Shown one piece after another: positions 13,891-20,924 of a DNA stretch of 28,320 nt (position 1 is its first letter; the number at the start of each line of letters is the position of its first letter). A program made the position numbers and the translations under genes. The notes beneath the pieces are model-generated. The model was not told where the DNA came from. It ran no database searches and saw nothing but the letters and a program-made list of their open reading frames with translations. The DNA is taken from positions 1 through 28,320 of the forward strand of contig JBMNOI010000043.1 of assembly GCA_050942995.1 (NCBI GenBank), read 5' to 3'. The DNA is from JBMNOI01 sp050942995 (GTDB lineage Bacteria; Chloroflexota; Anaerolineae; UBA1429).

Positions 13891-15084
13891 TCAGTCGTCG
13901 AAAAAGCCCCTGTCTTCCTCGCACAGGTAGGGCTCGGCGCGTTCGGGGATAATGTCCACGCCCATGCCGGGGCGATCCCACACCTCGATGTAGCTGTCCA
14001 CTACGATGGGGTCGGGCAGCCCCTCGACGATGTCGTACCACCAGGAGGGCTTGCCGGTGGGATATTCAAAGGCGATATAGTTGGTGGGCAGCGTGGCGGC
14101 TACCTGCACCAGCGCCGCCAGACCGATGAGGCCGTCGCCGGTGCCGTGGGGCGCCATGAGGATGCCGTGCAGGTCGGCATATTCGGCTATCCATTTCAGC
14201 TCGGCGATGCCGCCCACATCGCACGGGTCGGGACCGATGACGTCGACGGCACGGGTCTCGATGAGCTCGCGAAAGTTCTGCCGCAGATAGATCTGCTCGC
14301 CGGTGTGGATGGGGGTGGATGTGGCGTGGGTGACCTCGCGGTAGAGATCGGCCATCACCCATGGGGTATAGTCGCCGGTGATGAGGTCTTCGAGCCACAT
14401 GATGTTCAGTGGTTCCAGGGCTTTGGCCAGGCGAATGGCGTCGGGCACCGTCCAGCCGGGGCCGCAATCCAGCGCCAGGCCCACCTCGTCGCCCAGCACG
14501 TCTTTCATCGCCTCGACGCAGGCGATAACGTGCTTGAGGCCGCGCTCGGTGATGGGGCCGCGGTTGGCGTGGCGTCCGCCCACCTGGGGCTCGCCGTAGA
14601 AAAAGTCGGGCACCTCGAGCGCCATGGGGCTGTGAAAGGCCAGCGACTGCTTGATGATGCTGAAATTCTCGGGTGAAGCCTTCATCCGGGCCATGTTCTC
14701 GGCGTAATCCTCGGGCGTCTGGCCGGCCATGGGAAAGCGGACGGCGCCGTTATAGACGCGCACCCGGTCGCGCACCTTGCCGCCCAGCAGTTTGTACACC
14801 GGCACACCGGCCGCTTTGCCGGCGATATCCCACAGGGCCATTTCGATGGCGCTCACGGCGCTGCCCCACGGCTTGAACGCGCCCATGCGGCGGATGCGCT
14901 GCATGACGCTCTCGACGTTGGTGGGATCGAGGCCGATGATCTGGTCGCGATAGAACATGATGTGGGGCTTGAGGTAGGGCTTGTACGATTCCACAGCGCC
15001 CAGGCCGTGGATTCCCTCGTCGGTGGTGATGCGGACGATGGGGTTGTCGCCGATGACGGCGCATTTCAGATCGGTGATTCGCAT
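13891..15084 (-). CDS. mandelate racemase/muconate lactonizing enzyme family protein, dehydratase-like
   Basis: This 397-residue enolase-superfamily enzyme has a complete ligand set: Asp206 (LALDCGPGW), Glu232 (MWLEDL), Glu263 (HTGEQI), Asp286 (GPDPCDVGGI), catalytic His313 (MAPHGTGDG) and Glu340 (AFEYP). The N-terminal cap has GIHGLGAVESY and SAIEMALWDIAGKAAGVPVYKLLGG. The Asp/Glu/Glu metal triad with a barrel-end His resembles the galactonate/gluconate dehydratase subgroup, which removes water from sugar acids; the exact sugar is not predictable. GGAG lies 10 bases before the ATG and a promoter lies further upstream. It differs from the 7169-8398 paralogue, which has a His-rich first metal site. 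Confidence 0.9.
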   Translation of the reverse strand: MRITDLKCAVIGDNPIVRITTDEGIHGLGAVESYKPYLKPHIMFYRDQIIGLDPTNVESVMQRIRRMGAFKPWGSAVSAIEMALWDIAGKAAGVPVYKLLGGKVRDRVRVYNGAVRFPMAGQTPEDYAENMARMKASPENFSIIKQSLAFHSPMALEVPDFFYGEPQVGGRHANRGPITERGLKHVIACVEAMKDVLGDEVGLALDCGPGWTVPDAIRLAKALEPLNIMWLEDLITGDYTPWVMADLYREVTHATSTPIHTGEQIYLRQNFRELIETRAVDVIGPDPCDVGGIAELKWIAEYADLHGILMAPHGTGDGLIGLAALVQVAATLPTNYIAFEYPTGKPSWWYDIVEGLPDPIVVDSYIEVWDRPGMGVDIIPERAEPYLCEEDRGFFDD

Positions 15085-15129
15085 GATGGCGCGCTCCTAT
15101 CGATGGGGGATGATGGACACTCTGCGGGC

Positions 15130-15159
15130 ACTATAGCGCCGGATGAGAGGCGGGGTCAA
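15130..15159 (-). promoter_or_regulatory. promoter of the dehydratase-like gene
   Basis: On the reverse strand, TTGACC (15159-15154) and TATAGT (15135-15130) are separated by 18 bases. The gene ATG is about 45 bases downstream. The rest of the gap to the DegV promoter (15160-15296) holds no gene I can support. Confidence 0.65.
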
Positions 15160-15293
15160 GCAAAGCGGTGGGGACATTGGCGGTGGGAGCCTGCCCCTGC
15201 CGGGATCGGGCACAGGCAGAGGGGAGGGGCCGTTCGCAAAGCGCAATCATGACGTTTTCGGTCAATCTCTAAAATGGCGCCCTGCCCGTTCCA

Positions 15294-15302
15294 TGTTATA
15301 AT
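15294..15302 (+). promoter_or_regulatory. extended -10 promoter of the degV-like gene
   Basis: TGTTATAAT is a perfect extended -10 (TGnTATAAT). Transcription would begin near 15309, about 100 bases before the DegV ATG, just ahead of the hairpin at 15311. Confidence 0.65.
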
Positions 15303-15310
15303 GTTCCAAT

Positions 15311-15387
15311 CCCCGTCTGCGGGGGTGCGACGCAACGCATAAACTACACCGGCAGGTTGCCGGCACATACCGCGCCGGTGCGCTGCG
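15311..15387 (+). promoter_or_regulatory. structured 5' leader of the degV-like gene
   Basis: The leader holds a 5-bp hairpin CCCCG-TCTG-CGGGG (15311-15324) and a 6-bp hairpin CCGGCA-GGT-TGCCGG (15349-15363). A downstream GCCGGTG (15374-15380) could pair with CACCGGC (15347-15353) instead of the second hairpin. CGCAACGCA (15331-15339) can also pair with TGCGCTGCG (15379-15387) with one mismatch. No known riboswitch class was recognised. Confidence 0.4.
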
Positions 15388-15408
15388 ACCGGCCTTGAGG
15401 AGAATCGT

Positions 15409-16278
15409 ATGCACATTGTTACCGATAGTGGAACGGACGTCATGCTCTCGGCTGAGGAACGGGCCGAATTAAATATTCATGTCGTGCCCCTGGTGGTGAC
15501 GCTGGACGGCGTCTCGTACCGTGAGGGGCTCGACATCACCCCCATTGACTTTTACAAAAAGCTGGAGGCCGGCGGCGGTCTGCCGGTGACCTCTCAGCCC
15601 TCGATGGGCGATTTCGCCGAGACTTACCGTCGGCTGGCGGCCACCGATCCCGATATTCTCTCCATCCATATCTCGTCCGGTCTGAGCGGCACGCTCAACT
15701 CGGCACGGTCCGCCGCCGACCTGGTGCCCGAGGCGAATATCACCCATATAGACTGCAAAACGCTTTCGGCCGGCGCAGGCTGGCAGGTGGCGACGGCGGC
15801 GCGGGCGATCAAGGCCGGGCGCTCGGTGGAAGAGGCCGTGGCGTTGACCCGGCGCATCGGCGATGCCACCGAGAGCCTCTACACTCTGCGCGAGCTGAAA
15901 TACCTCATTCACGGCGGGCGCATCAGCCACATGAAGGGGCTGCTGGCCTCGTTGCTGAATATCAAGCCCATCATCGGTGTGGAGAAAGAGGGCGGCACCT
16001 ACGTGCAGCGCGGGCAGGCGCGGGCGTTTAAGGGGGCCCTCAATGCGCTGGTGGATCTCATCGCCCGGCAGCATGCCCCCGGCAGCGCGTTGCGGGGACA
16101 GGTGATGCATTCGCACGATCCGGAGGGCGCCACCATGTTGCGCGATATGATCGACGCGCGCTTTGATTGCGAATGGTTGCCCACGGGCGAGCTTTCGCTG
16201 GTGCTGGGTGCCCACACCGGCCCCACCATGGTGGGCGCCTGCTTTGCCCCGCAAGAGACGTTCGCCGATATCCTCTGA
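15409..16278 (+). CDS. DegV family protein (fatty-acid-binding)
   Basis: This encodes 289 residues; GAGGAGAA precedes the ATG. It matches the DegV fold from end to end: MHIVTDSGTDV at the start, VVTLDGVSYREGLDI, TSQPSMGDF (residues 64-72, the loop contacting the lipid headgroup), HISSGLSGTLNSARSAADL, CKTLSAGAG, LKYLIHGGRISHMKG and a C-terminal GAHTGPTMVGACF. Length is normal. In Firmicutes these proteins (FakB) hold a fatty acid while FakA kinase phosphorylates it for membrane lipid synthesis. No FakA gene is in the window, so the partner would have to be elsewhere. It has its own promoter and terminator. Confidence 0.92.
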   Translation: MHIVTDSGTDVMLSAEERAELNIHVVPLVVTLDGVSYREGLDITPIDFYKKLEAGGGLPVTSQPSMGDFAETYRRLAATDPDILSIHISSGLSGTLNSARSAADLVPEANITHIDCKTLSAGAGWQVATAARAIKAGRSVEEAVALTRRIGDATESLYTLRELKYLIHGGRISHMKGLLASLLNIKPIIGVEKEGGTYVQRGQARAFKGALNALVDLIARQHAPGSALRGQVMHSHDPEGATMLRDMIDARFDCEWLPTGELSLVLGAHTGPTMVGACFAPQETFADIL

Positions 16279-16314
16279 TGGGGCGCTTTGACACATTCGA
16301 GCCTCGATATAGAG

Positions 16315-16349
16315 ACGAGGGGAACGCATCGCGTCCCCCTCGTTATTTT
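16315..16349 (+). terminator. intrinsic terminator after the degV-like gene
   Basis: A 13-bp stem with one mismatch (arms 16315-16327 and 16331-16343, loop ATC) is followed by TATTTT. It lies 37 bases after the stop and 24 bases before the convergent enolase-like gene. Confidence 0.8.
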
Positions 16350-16372
16350 GTGGCGGTACAGCCGGTGATGAC

Positions 16373-17650
16373 CTATGGCTTGAGGCCGCGGATGCCGGCG
16401 AACACGGCGCGGCTGCCCAGCTCTTCCTCGATCTCCAAGAAACGGTTGCCCACCGGGCCGGTGGCGCCTTCGCGCAGGTGGCCACATCCCAGGCCCACGG
16501 TATAGTCGGCGATGGCGATGCCTTCACCACGGCTGTTGCAGGGCATGATGCCATAGTTGTGGCGATAGGCGTACTGGATCATATCGAACGCCTCGGTGAT
16601 GGTGCCGATCTGGTTCACCTTGAGCAACACGGCGTTGGCGGCGCCCATCTCGATGCCGTGACGCACGCGCTCGATGTTGGTGGCAAACAGGTCGTCGCCT
16701 ACCACCTCGATGCCCAGCGTGCGGGCCAGAATGGCGTGCCCCTCGAAATCGTCCTCATCCAGCGGATCCTCGATGATGACGAACGGGTAGCGCTTGACCG
16801 TATCCTGATACAGCTCGATCATCTGGTCGCGGGTCTTGTCGGCGGCGGAGAAGAGGCCGATATAGAGCTCTTTCTCCTCATCATAGTAGGTGCCGGCGGC
16901 CACGTCGACCTGGATGCCGATGCGCCCCTCGTAGCCGGACTTTTCGATGGCCTCGACCATGATATCCCACAGCTCGCGGTCGTGCTGCACGATGCCGGGG
17001 GAGATGCTGATGACATGAGCACGCGAAACGACATCGACGTTCAGGCGCTCGAACATGATCTGGCGAAAGACCTTGTCCGTCTCCCAGGCGGCGTAAGAAG
17101 CCTCGTGGAAGCTATCGAATCCGTGGCAGATAAAGGAGTAGGTGGGCTTGCTGCCCGAATTCTGGCCGCCGCCGTAGCGTCGCGCGCCGGTGATCAGCAG
17201 CACGCCGGGGACGGGCAGCACGACGGCGTTCATGCCGCCGATGTACTGGTAGAGGGGCAGTTCGACGCTGGCCGCCGCCGCCTGCAACACCGCCGCCGAG
17301 ACCGCGGCGATGGCGTTGCCGCCCAGGCGGCTCTTGTCGGGCGTGCCGTCCAGCTCGATCATGACGCGGTCGATCTCACCCTGGCGGGTGGCGTCCATCC
17401 CCATGATGGCCGGGGCGATCTCTTCATGAACGTTGCGCACGGCGCGGCCCACGCCGCGGCCGCCAAAGCGCTTGTCCTCATCGTCGTAGGCGAACCGGAC
17501 CTCGTACTTGCCCACCGACGTGCCCGCCGTGACCTCGGCGCTGGCTGTGGCTCCGTTGGCGGTGGTGACCGTGGCGCGGATGCCCGGGTGTCCTCTATCG
17601 GAGAAAATCTGTCGCGCCGAGACGCCGACGATGCGTGATCCTGAACCCAT
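16373..17650 (-). CDS. enolase-like protein, divergent paralogue with altered active site
   Basis: This 425-residue protein aligns end to end with enolase: IVGVSARQIFSDRGHP, DGTPDKSRLGGNAIAAVSAAVLQAAAA, and LEIEEELG at the end. Metal ligands Asp249 (QVDVAAGTYYD), Glu294 (IIEDPLDEDDFEGH) and Asp319 (VGDDLFATN) and catalytic Lys344 (LLKVNQIGT) remain. However, the GDEGGFAP loop with the catalytic Glu is lost (ISPGIVQHD instead), the SHRSGETED loop is replaced by CNSRGEG with a two-residue gap, the GQIKTG Lys is Arg393, and the GGSHA loop is replaced by GARRYGGGQNSG. It probably does not work as a normal glycolytic enolase. GGAGG lies 9 bases before the ATG. It may act on another substrate. Confidence 0.85.
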   Translation of the reverse strand: MGSGSRIVGVSARQIFSDRGHPGIRATVTTANGATASAEVTAGTSVGKYEVRFAYDDEDKRFGGRGVGRAVRNVHEEIAPAIMGMDATRQGEIDRVMIELDGTPDKSRLGGNAIAAVSAAVLQAAAASVELPLYQYIGGMNAVVLPVPGVLLITGARRYGGGQNSGSKPTYSFICHGFDSFHEASYAAWETDKVFRQIMFERLNVDVVSRAHVISISPGIVQHDRELWDIMVEAIEKSGYEGRIGIQVDVAAGTYYDEEKELYIGLFSAADKTRDQMIELYQDTVKRYPFVIIEDPLDEDDFEGHAILARTLGIEVVGDDLFATNIERVRHGIEMGAANAVLLKVNQIGTITEAFDMIQYAYRHNYGIMPCNSRGEGIAIADYTVGLGCGHLREGATGPVGNRFLEIEEELGSRAVFAGIRGLKP

Positions 17651-17929
17651 CTGTTGTAACCTCCGTGGCTATAGTGACGTTCACCCCTATCATAGTCTCG
17701 TGAGGCATGGGAGGCAAACGGAGAGGGTAGGGGCGGCGATCGTCGAACAGGGCTTTGGCTGTTGACAACGCGATACCGATGGAATATCCTGCAATCGGGA
17801 TGAAATGGAGCCGTTCCAATTCAGAGCTCCATGCGCCGGAGCGCCTTGTGCGTCGTTCTCCCGTGGCAAGGTGTCGTGCGAATGTCGATGGGAATGCCCC
17901 CGCCACTCATGAGCACACATGGAGAAGCC

Positions 17930-18418
17930 ATGTTTCGTCGTGTAAATCTCACCAAACTCGCGCCCGGAACACTCTATCTGCACAGCATGCCCGGCCGATG
18001 TGAGCCGATGGACAATTGGTTGCAGGCCGTCAGAGACCATAAGATATCCCACGTCATCTGTCTGGCACCGCCGGACGACGTCAGGAATGAATCGCCCCGT
18101 TACGCCGACTTGCTCGAATCGAACGGCCTGCGATGCCCGCATCGTCTGTTCCCGATCCCCGATTTTGGCGTTCCGGCGGACAGGGGAGCCTTCGCGGCCC
18201 GGGTAGAGGAGGCGGCCGGATGGCTGCGCGAGGGCGGTCGAGTCCTCGTCCACTGTGGCGCCGGTATCGGCAGGACGGGCATGTTCGCCGTGGGTGTGCT
18301 CATCGCTCTGGGGCTGGATCACGCCCATGCTCTGGCCCGCGTCGAGGAAGCGGGCTCTTACCCCGAGAGGGATGCGCAGCGGGATCTGCTCACGTGGTAT
18401 GCATCGAGCCGATCCTGA
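17930..18418 (+). CDS. dual-specificity/tyrosine protein phosphatase
   Basis: This encodes 162 residues. The start is the ATG at 17930 with GGAG 6 bases before it; upstream in-frame ATGs lack ribosome sites. The cysteine-phosphatase P-loop is complete: VHCGAGIGRTG with nucleophile Cys109 and Arg115 (C-x5-R), preceded by IPDFG with Asp78 as the likely general acid. The compact size and the ISHVICLAPPDD strand match bacterial DSP-like phosphatases. Such enzymes remove phosphate from Tyr/Ser/Thr in proteins, or from inositol phosphates or RNA ends; the target here is unknown. The 279-base gap before it, to the divergent enolase-like gene, holds both promoters but no other gene. Confidence 0.88.
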   Translation: MFRRVNLTKLAPGTLYLHSMPGRCEPMDNWLQAVRDHKISHVICLAPPDDVRNESPRYADLLESNGLRCPHRLFPIPDFGVPADRGAFAARVEEAAGWLREGGRVLVHCGAGIGRTGMFAVGVLIALGLDHAHALARVEEAGSYPERDAQRDLLTWYASSRS

Positions 18419-18424
18419 CAGGAC

Positions 18425-18984
18425 TTGCTCCGGCAGATGATCGCCCCGAGGGGGCGTTGTGAGTTGGGCATCTATACCGATGCCGGACATCGCCGCAGGG
18501 GGCTGGCGACGGCTGCGGCGCTGGCGCTCATCGAGCGGTTGATGGCGCGGGGAACAACCCGTATCGGCTGGCACTGCTGGCGCAGCAACGTGGCGTCGGG
18601 CGCTACGGCGCTCAAGGTAGGTATGGAGAAGGTGTGCGACTATTCGGTCTATTTCGCCGCCTACGACGAGGCCGTCAACCTGGCCGCCAACGGCAATATG
18701 CGCCTGTGCGACAGCCGATATGACGAGGCGATGCCCTGGTTCGATCGGGCCCTCTCGACCGGAAGGGCGCCCGTGTGGACTCGTTGGGCGGCGGCGTGCG
18801 CCGCGGCCCAACGGGGCGGTGCGATGTGGCGCTGAAGTATCTGGCGGATTCGCTGGATGCGGGGTTTGGCGATGCCTCCATGCTGCTCTCCAATGAGCAC
18901 CTGAGCTCCCTGCACGATGCGCCGGAATGGCCGGAACTGGTGGCGCGGGCGAAGGCGCGAGGGTCCGGCGTCCATCGCGATTGA
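18425..18984 (+). pseudogene. remnant of a GNAT-TPR fusion gene, 5'-truncated and frameshifted
   Basis: Translation from about 18425 gives only the C-terminal half of a GNAT domain: CELGIYTDAGHRRRGLATAAALALIERL (acetyl-CoA loop RRRGLA) and HCWRSNVASGATALKVGMEKV. A TPR-like helical tail follows (DEAMPWFDRALSTGRAPVWTRWAAACAAAQRG). Near a GGGG run at 18813-18816 the frame shifts by one base: the tail continues as CDVALKYLADSLDAGFGDAS to 18984 in the next frame. The first strands and helices of the GNAT domain are missing; the remnant starts 7 bases after the phosphatase stop and has no ribosome site. It is best read as a dead gene left after a deletion. Confidence 0.75.
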
Positions 18985-19070
18985 GGCTGTGGAACGGATG
19001 GGCCGGGCCATCGGCGGTCTCTGTTTCATCGGCGGCGAATCCATGCCGTTCATTGCTCGAAAGGAGCGTC

Positions 19071-19859
19071 ATGTTACACGAATTGCCCTTCGACGAATTT
19101 CATCGCGCTCTGCCGTTGTATGCCGATGCCCCGCATAGCCGCCCCATCATTATGGCGGCGTTCGAAGGGAACCATGTAGCCCGGCTGTTCGTGGACGATA
19201 TCGCGCAACCCACTGTGGCGCTTCTCTCCTGTGCGTGCGGATTTATCTATCCCGCGGGCGATCTCGCCGGCGAGGCGCTTAAGGGAGAGATTCGCGAGCT
19301 GATCTTGCGCGAGATGCCGGACGGCCCGTTCTTGTTTATCAGCCCGTTGAGTGAAGCGTGGGCCGATGTCGGATCGGCGATGTTTGTCGATCTGGAGGTG
19401 CAACGTATCACGCGTTACGCTTACGAGCTGGCGCCCGACCGGCTCGAGCGCCATGCCTCCTGTCCACCTCGCCTGCCCGAGGGGTTCGCGTTGCGCCCGT
19501 ATGATGCGGCTACGGTGCAGGCGATACCCGGCATGGCCGACTTTTGGGGCGGCATCGAGCGCTTTATGGCGCACGGATTCGGCGTGGGAGTGTTCCATGG
19601 CGATGCGCTGGTGAGCCACTGTCACACCTTTCTGGTGGGCGATGGTTGCGCCGAGGCAGAGGCGGGAACCGAAGAGGCCTATCGGCGACAGGGGCTGGCC
19701 ACGCTGGCCTGCCGGGCGTTCATCGAAGAGGCACTGGCGCGAGGGCTGCGTCCCACCTGGTCGTGCTGGTTCAATAATGAGGCTTCGGTGGCGCTGGCCG
19801 AAAAGGTGGGCTTTGTACGACAATCCGACGTGCCCATGCTGTTTGCCCGACTCTCGTAA
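19071..19859 (+). CDS. GNAT family N-acetyltransferase (GNAT_acetyltran type)
   Basis: This encodes 262 residues; AAGGAG lies 4 bases before the ATG. The N-terminal 120 residues form the large first half seen in the PF12746-type GNAT group, and the C-terminal half holds the catalytic GNAT core: LPEGFALRPYDAATV (about 141-155), AEAGTEEAYRRQGLATLACRAFIEEAL with acetyl-CoA loop RRQGLA, and NNEASVALAEKVGFVRQSDVPM. Acceptor is unknown. It is preceded by the GNAT-TPR remnant, but the two are different subfamilies, so it is not simply a duplicate. Its stop codon TAA forms the left end of a dispersed repeat element. Confidence 0.88.
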   Translation: MLHELPFDEFHRALPLYADAPHSRPIIMAAFEGNHVARLFVDDIAQPTVALLSCACGFIYPAGDLAGEALKGEIRELILREMPDGPFLFISPLSEAWADVGSAMFVDLEVQRITRYAYELAPDRLERHASCPPRLPEGFALRPYDAATVQAIPGMADFWGGIERFMAHGFGVGVFHGDALVSHCHTFLVGDGCAEAEAGTEEAYRRQGLATLACRAFIEEALARGLRPTWSCWFNNEASVALAEKVGFVRQSDVPMLFARLS

Positions 19860-19903
19860 CCCCCTTCCGAAGGTGGCGAATGCAGACCTTTGAAAGGGGG
19901 GTT
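19858..19903. repeat. dispersed two-hairpin repeat, copy 2
   Basis: The 46-base element begins in the GNAT stop codon. Its ends are inverted repeats (AACCCCCTTC at the left, GAAAGGGGGGTT at the right). Inside are CCTTCCGAAGG and CCTTTGAAAGG mini-hairpins separated by CGAATGC. The left 30 bases match copy 1 at 6442 at 27 of 30 positions. It can also form a transcript-end hairpin for the GNAT gene. Confidence 0.65.
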
Positions 19904-19908
19904 GCTCC

Positions 19909-19938
19909 TTGACATATCGGCGTTATTGCGGCTATGCT
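19909..19938 (+). promoter_or_regulatory. promoter of the aldo/keto reductase
   Basis: A perfect TTGACA (19909-19914) and TATGCT (19933-19938) are separated by 18 bases. The gene ATG lies 45 bases downstream, and the promoter begins 5 bases after the repeat element. Confidence 0.7.
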
Positions 19939-19983
19939 GCTGAGGCGGCATCCATCGACCCGTACCCACAAGGAGGTCGTACC

Positions 19984-20844
19984 ATGGAAGAGAGACCATT
20001 CGGCAAGACCGGAGTTTCCATGCCCATCCTGAGCCTGGGCTGTCAGCGATTGGTGGATGAAGAGGGGTGTTCCGAGGCGCAGGCCGTCGAGATCCTGCAC
20101 ACCGCCCTGGATCGAGGAATCCGGTATTTCGATACGGCCTGGGTCTATTCCGCCGGCCAGAGCGAGGAGCGCGTCGGGTTGGTGGCCCGGGAGCGTCGCA
20201 ATGAGATGTGGATCGCCACCAAGGTGCGCGATGCGACGGCCGAGGGCGCCAAGCGTCAGTTGGAGGATAGTCTGCGGAGGTTGCAGACCGATTACCTGGA
20301 CGAGTGGCGTATGCACAATGTGATGAGCTTTGAGCGGTTGGACGCCATGACGGGCCCCGGCGGCGCGCTGGAGACCATGATGGCGGCCAAAGAGCAGGGT
20401 GTGGTGCGCCATATCAGCATCTCCGGGCATACGAATCCGCAGGTGCAGATCGAGGCGTTGCGACGCTATGATTTCAGCACTGTGTTGTGCGCCGTCTCGG
20501 TGCTGGATCACTTTATCTATTCGTTCGCCGAAGAGTTTCTGCCCGTCGCCCGGGAAAAGAACGTCGGCGTCGTCGGCATGAAGGTCTTTGCCTACAACCG
20601 GTTGGGGCATGTGGCCGACAAGGCGCTGCGTTACGCCCTGGGGCTGCCGCTGACCACCGTCATCGTCGGGTGCAGCAAGCTCTCCGAACTGGAGGCCGAC
20701 CTTGCGGTGGCCGAGAATTTCACGCCCATGAGCGGCCCCGAACGACTGGCCTTTTTCCAGGAGATGATGCCGATGGTCAAGCCGGAGAATATGCCGTGGA
20801 AGGCGAACGACTGGGGAAATCCGACGGGCTGGGCCGAACGTTAA
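19984..20844 (+). CDS. aldo/keto reductase
   Basis: This encodes 286 residues with AAGGAGGT before the ATG. The barrel has the full AKR catalytic tetrad: Asp50 and Tyr55 (YFDTAWVYS), Lys80 (WIATKV) and His111 (EWRMHN). The early FGKTGVSMPILSLGCQRL and later SLRRLQTDYLDEW segments are typical. It lacks the longer C-terminal loop of some AKRs, so it may be one of the short, bacterial COG0667/1453-like members. It would reduce aldehydes or ketones with NAD(P)H. The C-terminus GNPTGWAER is unusually polar. It is expressed alone, from its own promoter to a strong terminator. Confidence 0.9.
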   Translation: MEERPFGKTGVSMPILSLGCQRLVDEEGCSEAQAVEILHTALDRGIRYFDTAWVYSAGQSEERVGLVARERRNEMWIATKVRDATAEGAKRQLEDSLRRLQTDYLDEWRMHNVMSFERLDAMTGPGGALETMMAAKEQGVVRHISISGHTNPQVQIEALRRYDFSTVLCAVSVLDHFIYSFAEEFLPVAREKNVGVVGMKVFAYNRLGHVADKALRYALGLPLTTVIVGCSKLSELEADLAVAENFTPMSGPERLAFFQEMMPMVKPENMPWKANDWGNPTGWAER

Positions 20845-20885
20845 ACCTGACGGCTTGCCGAGCGGCCTGATTCGATCGCGAGAGC

Positions 20886-20918
20886 AAGAGCGTCCCCCAT
20901 CAGGGGGGACGCTCTTTT
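20886..20918 (+). terminator. intrinsic terminator after the aldo/keto reductase
   Basis: The perfect 13-bp stem AAGAGCGTCCCCC (20886-20898) has a 5-base loop and its complement at 20904-20916, ending in a TTTT run. It separates the convergent CreD-like gene, whose stop is at 20925. Confidence 0.9.
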
Positions 20919-20924
20919 GCGTCG

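Noticed and set aside
16478..17638. Forward ORF of 386 residues opposite the enolase-like gene
   Set aside because: It is a shadow, rich in Asp/Gly/His/Val repeats with no motifs; the reverse strand is clearly an enolase homologue.
17690..19072. Reverse ORF of 460 residues across the phosphatase and GNAT remnant
   Set aside because: It spans two forward genes, has the composition of an antisense frame and no domain is visible.
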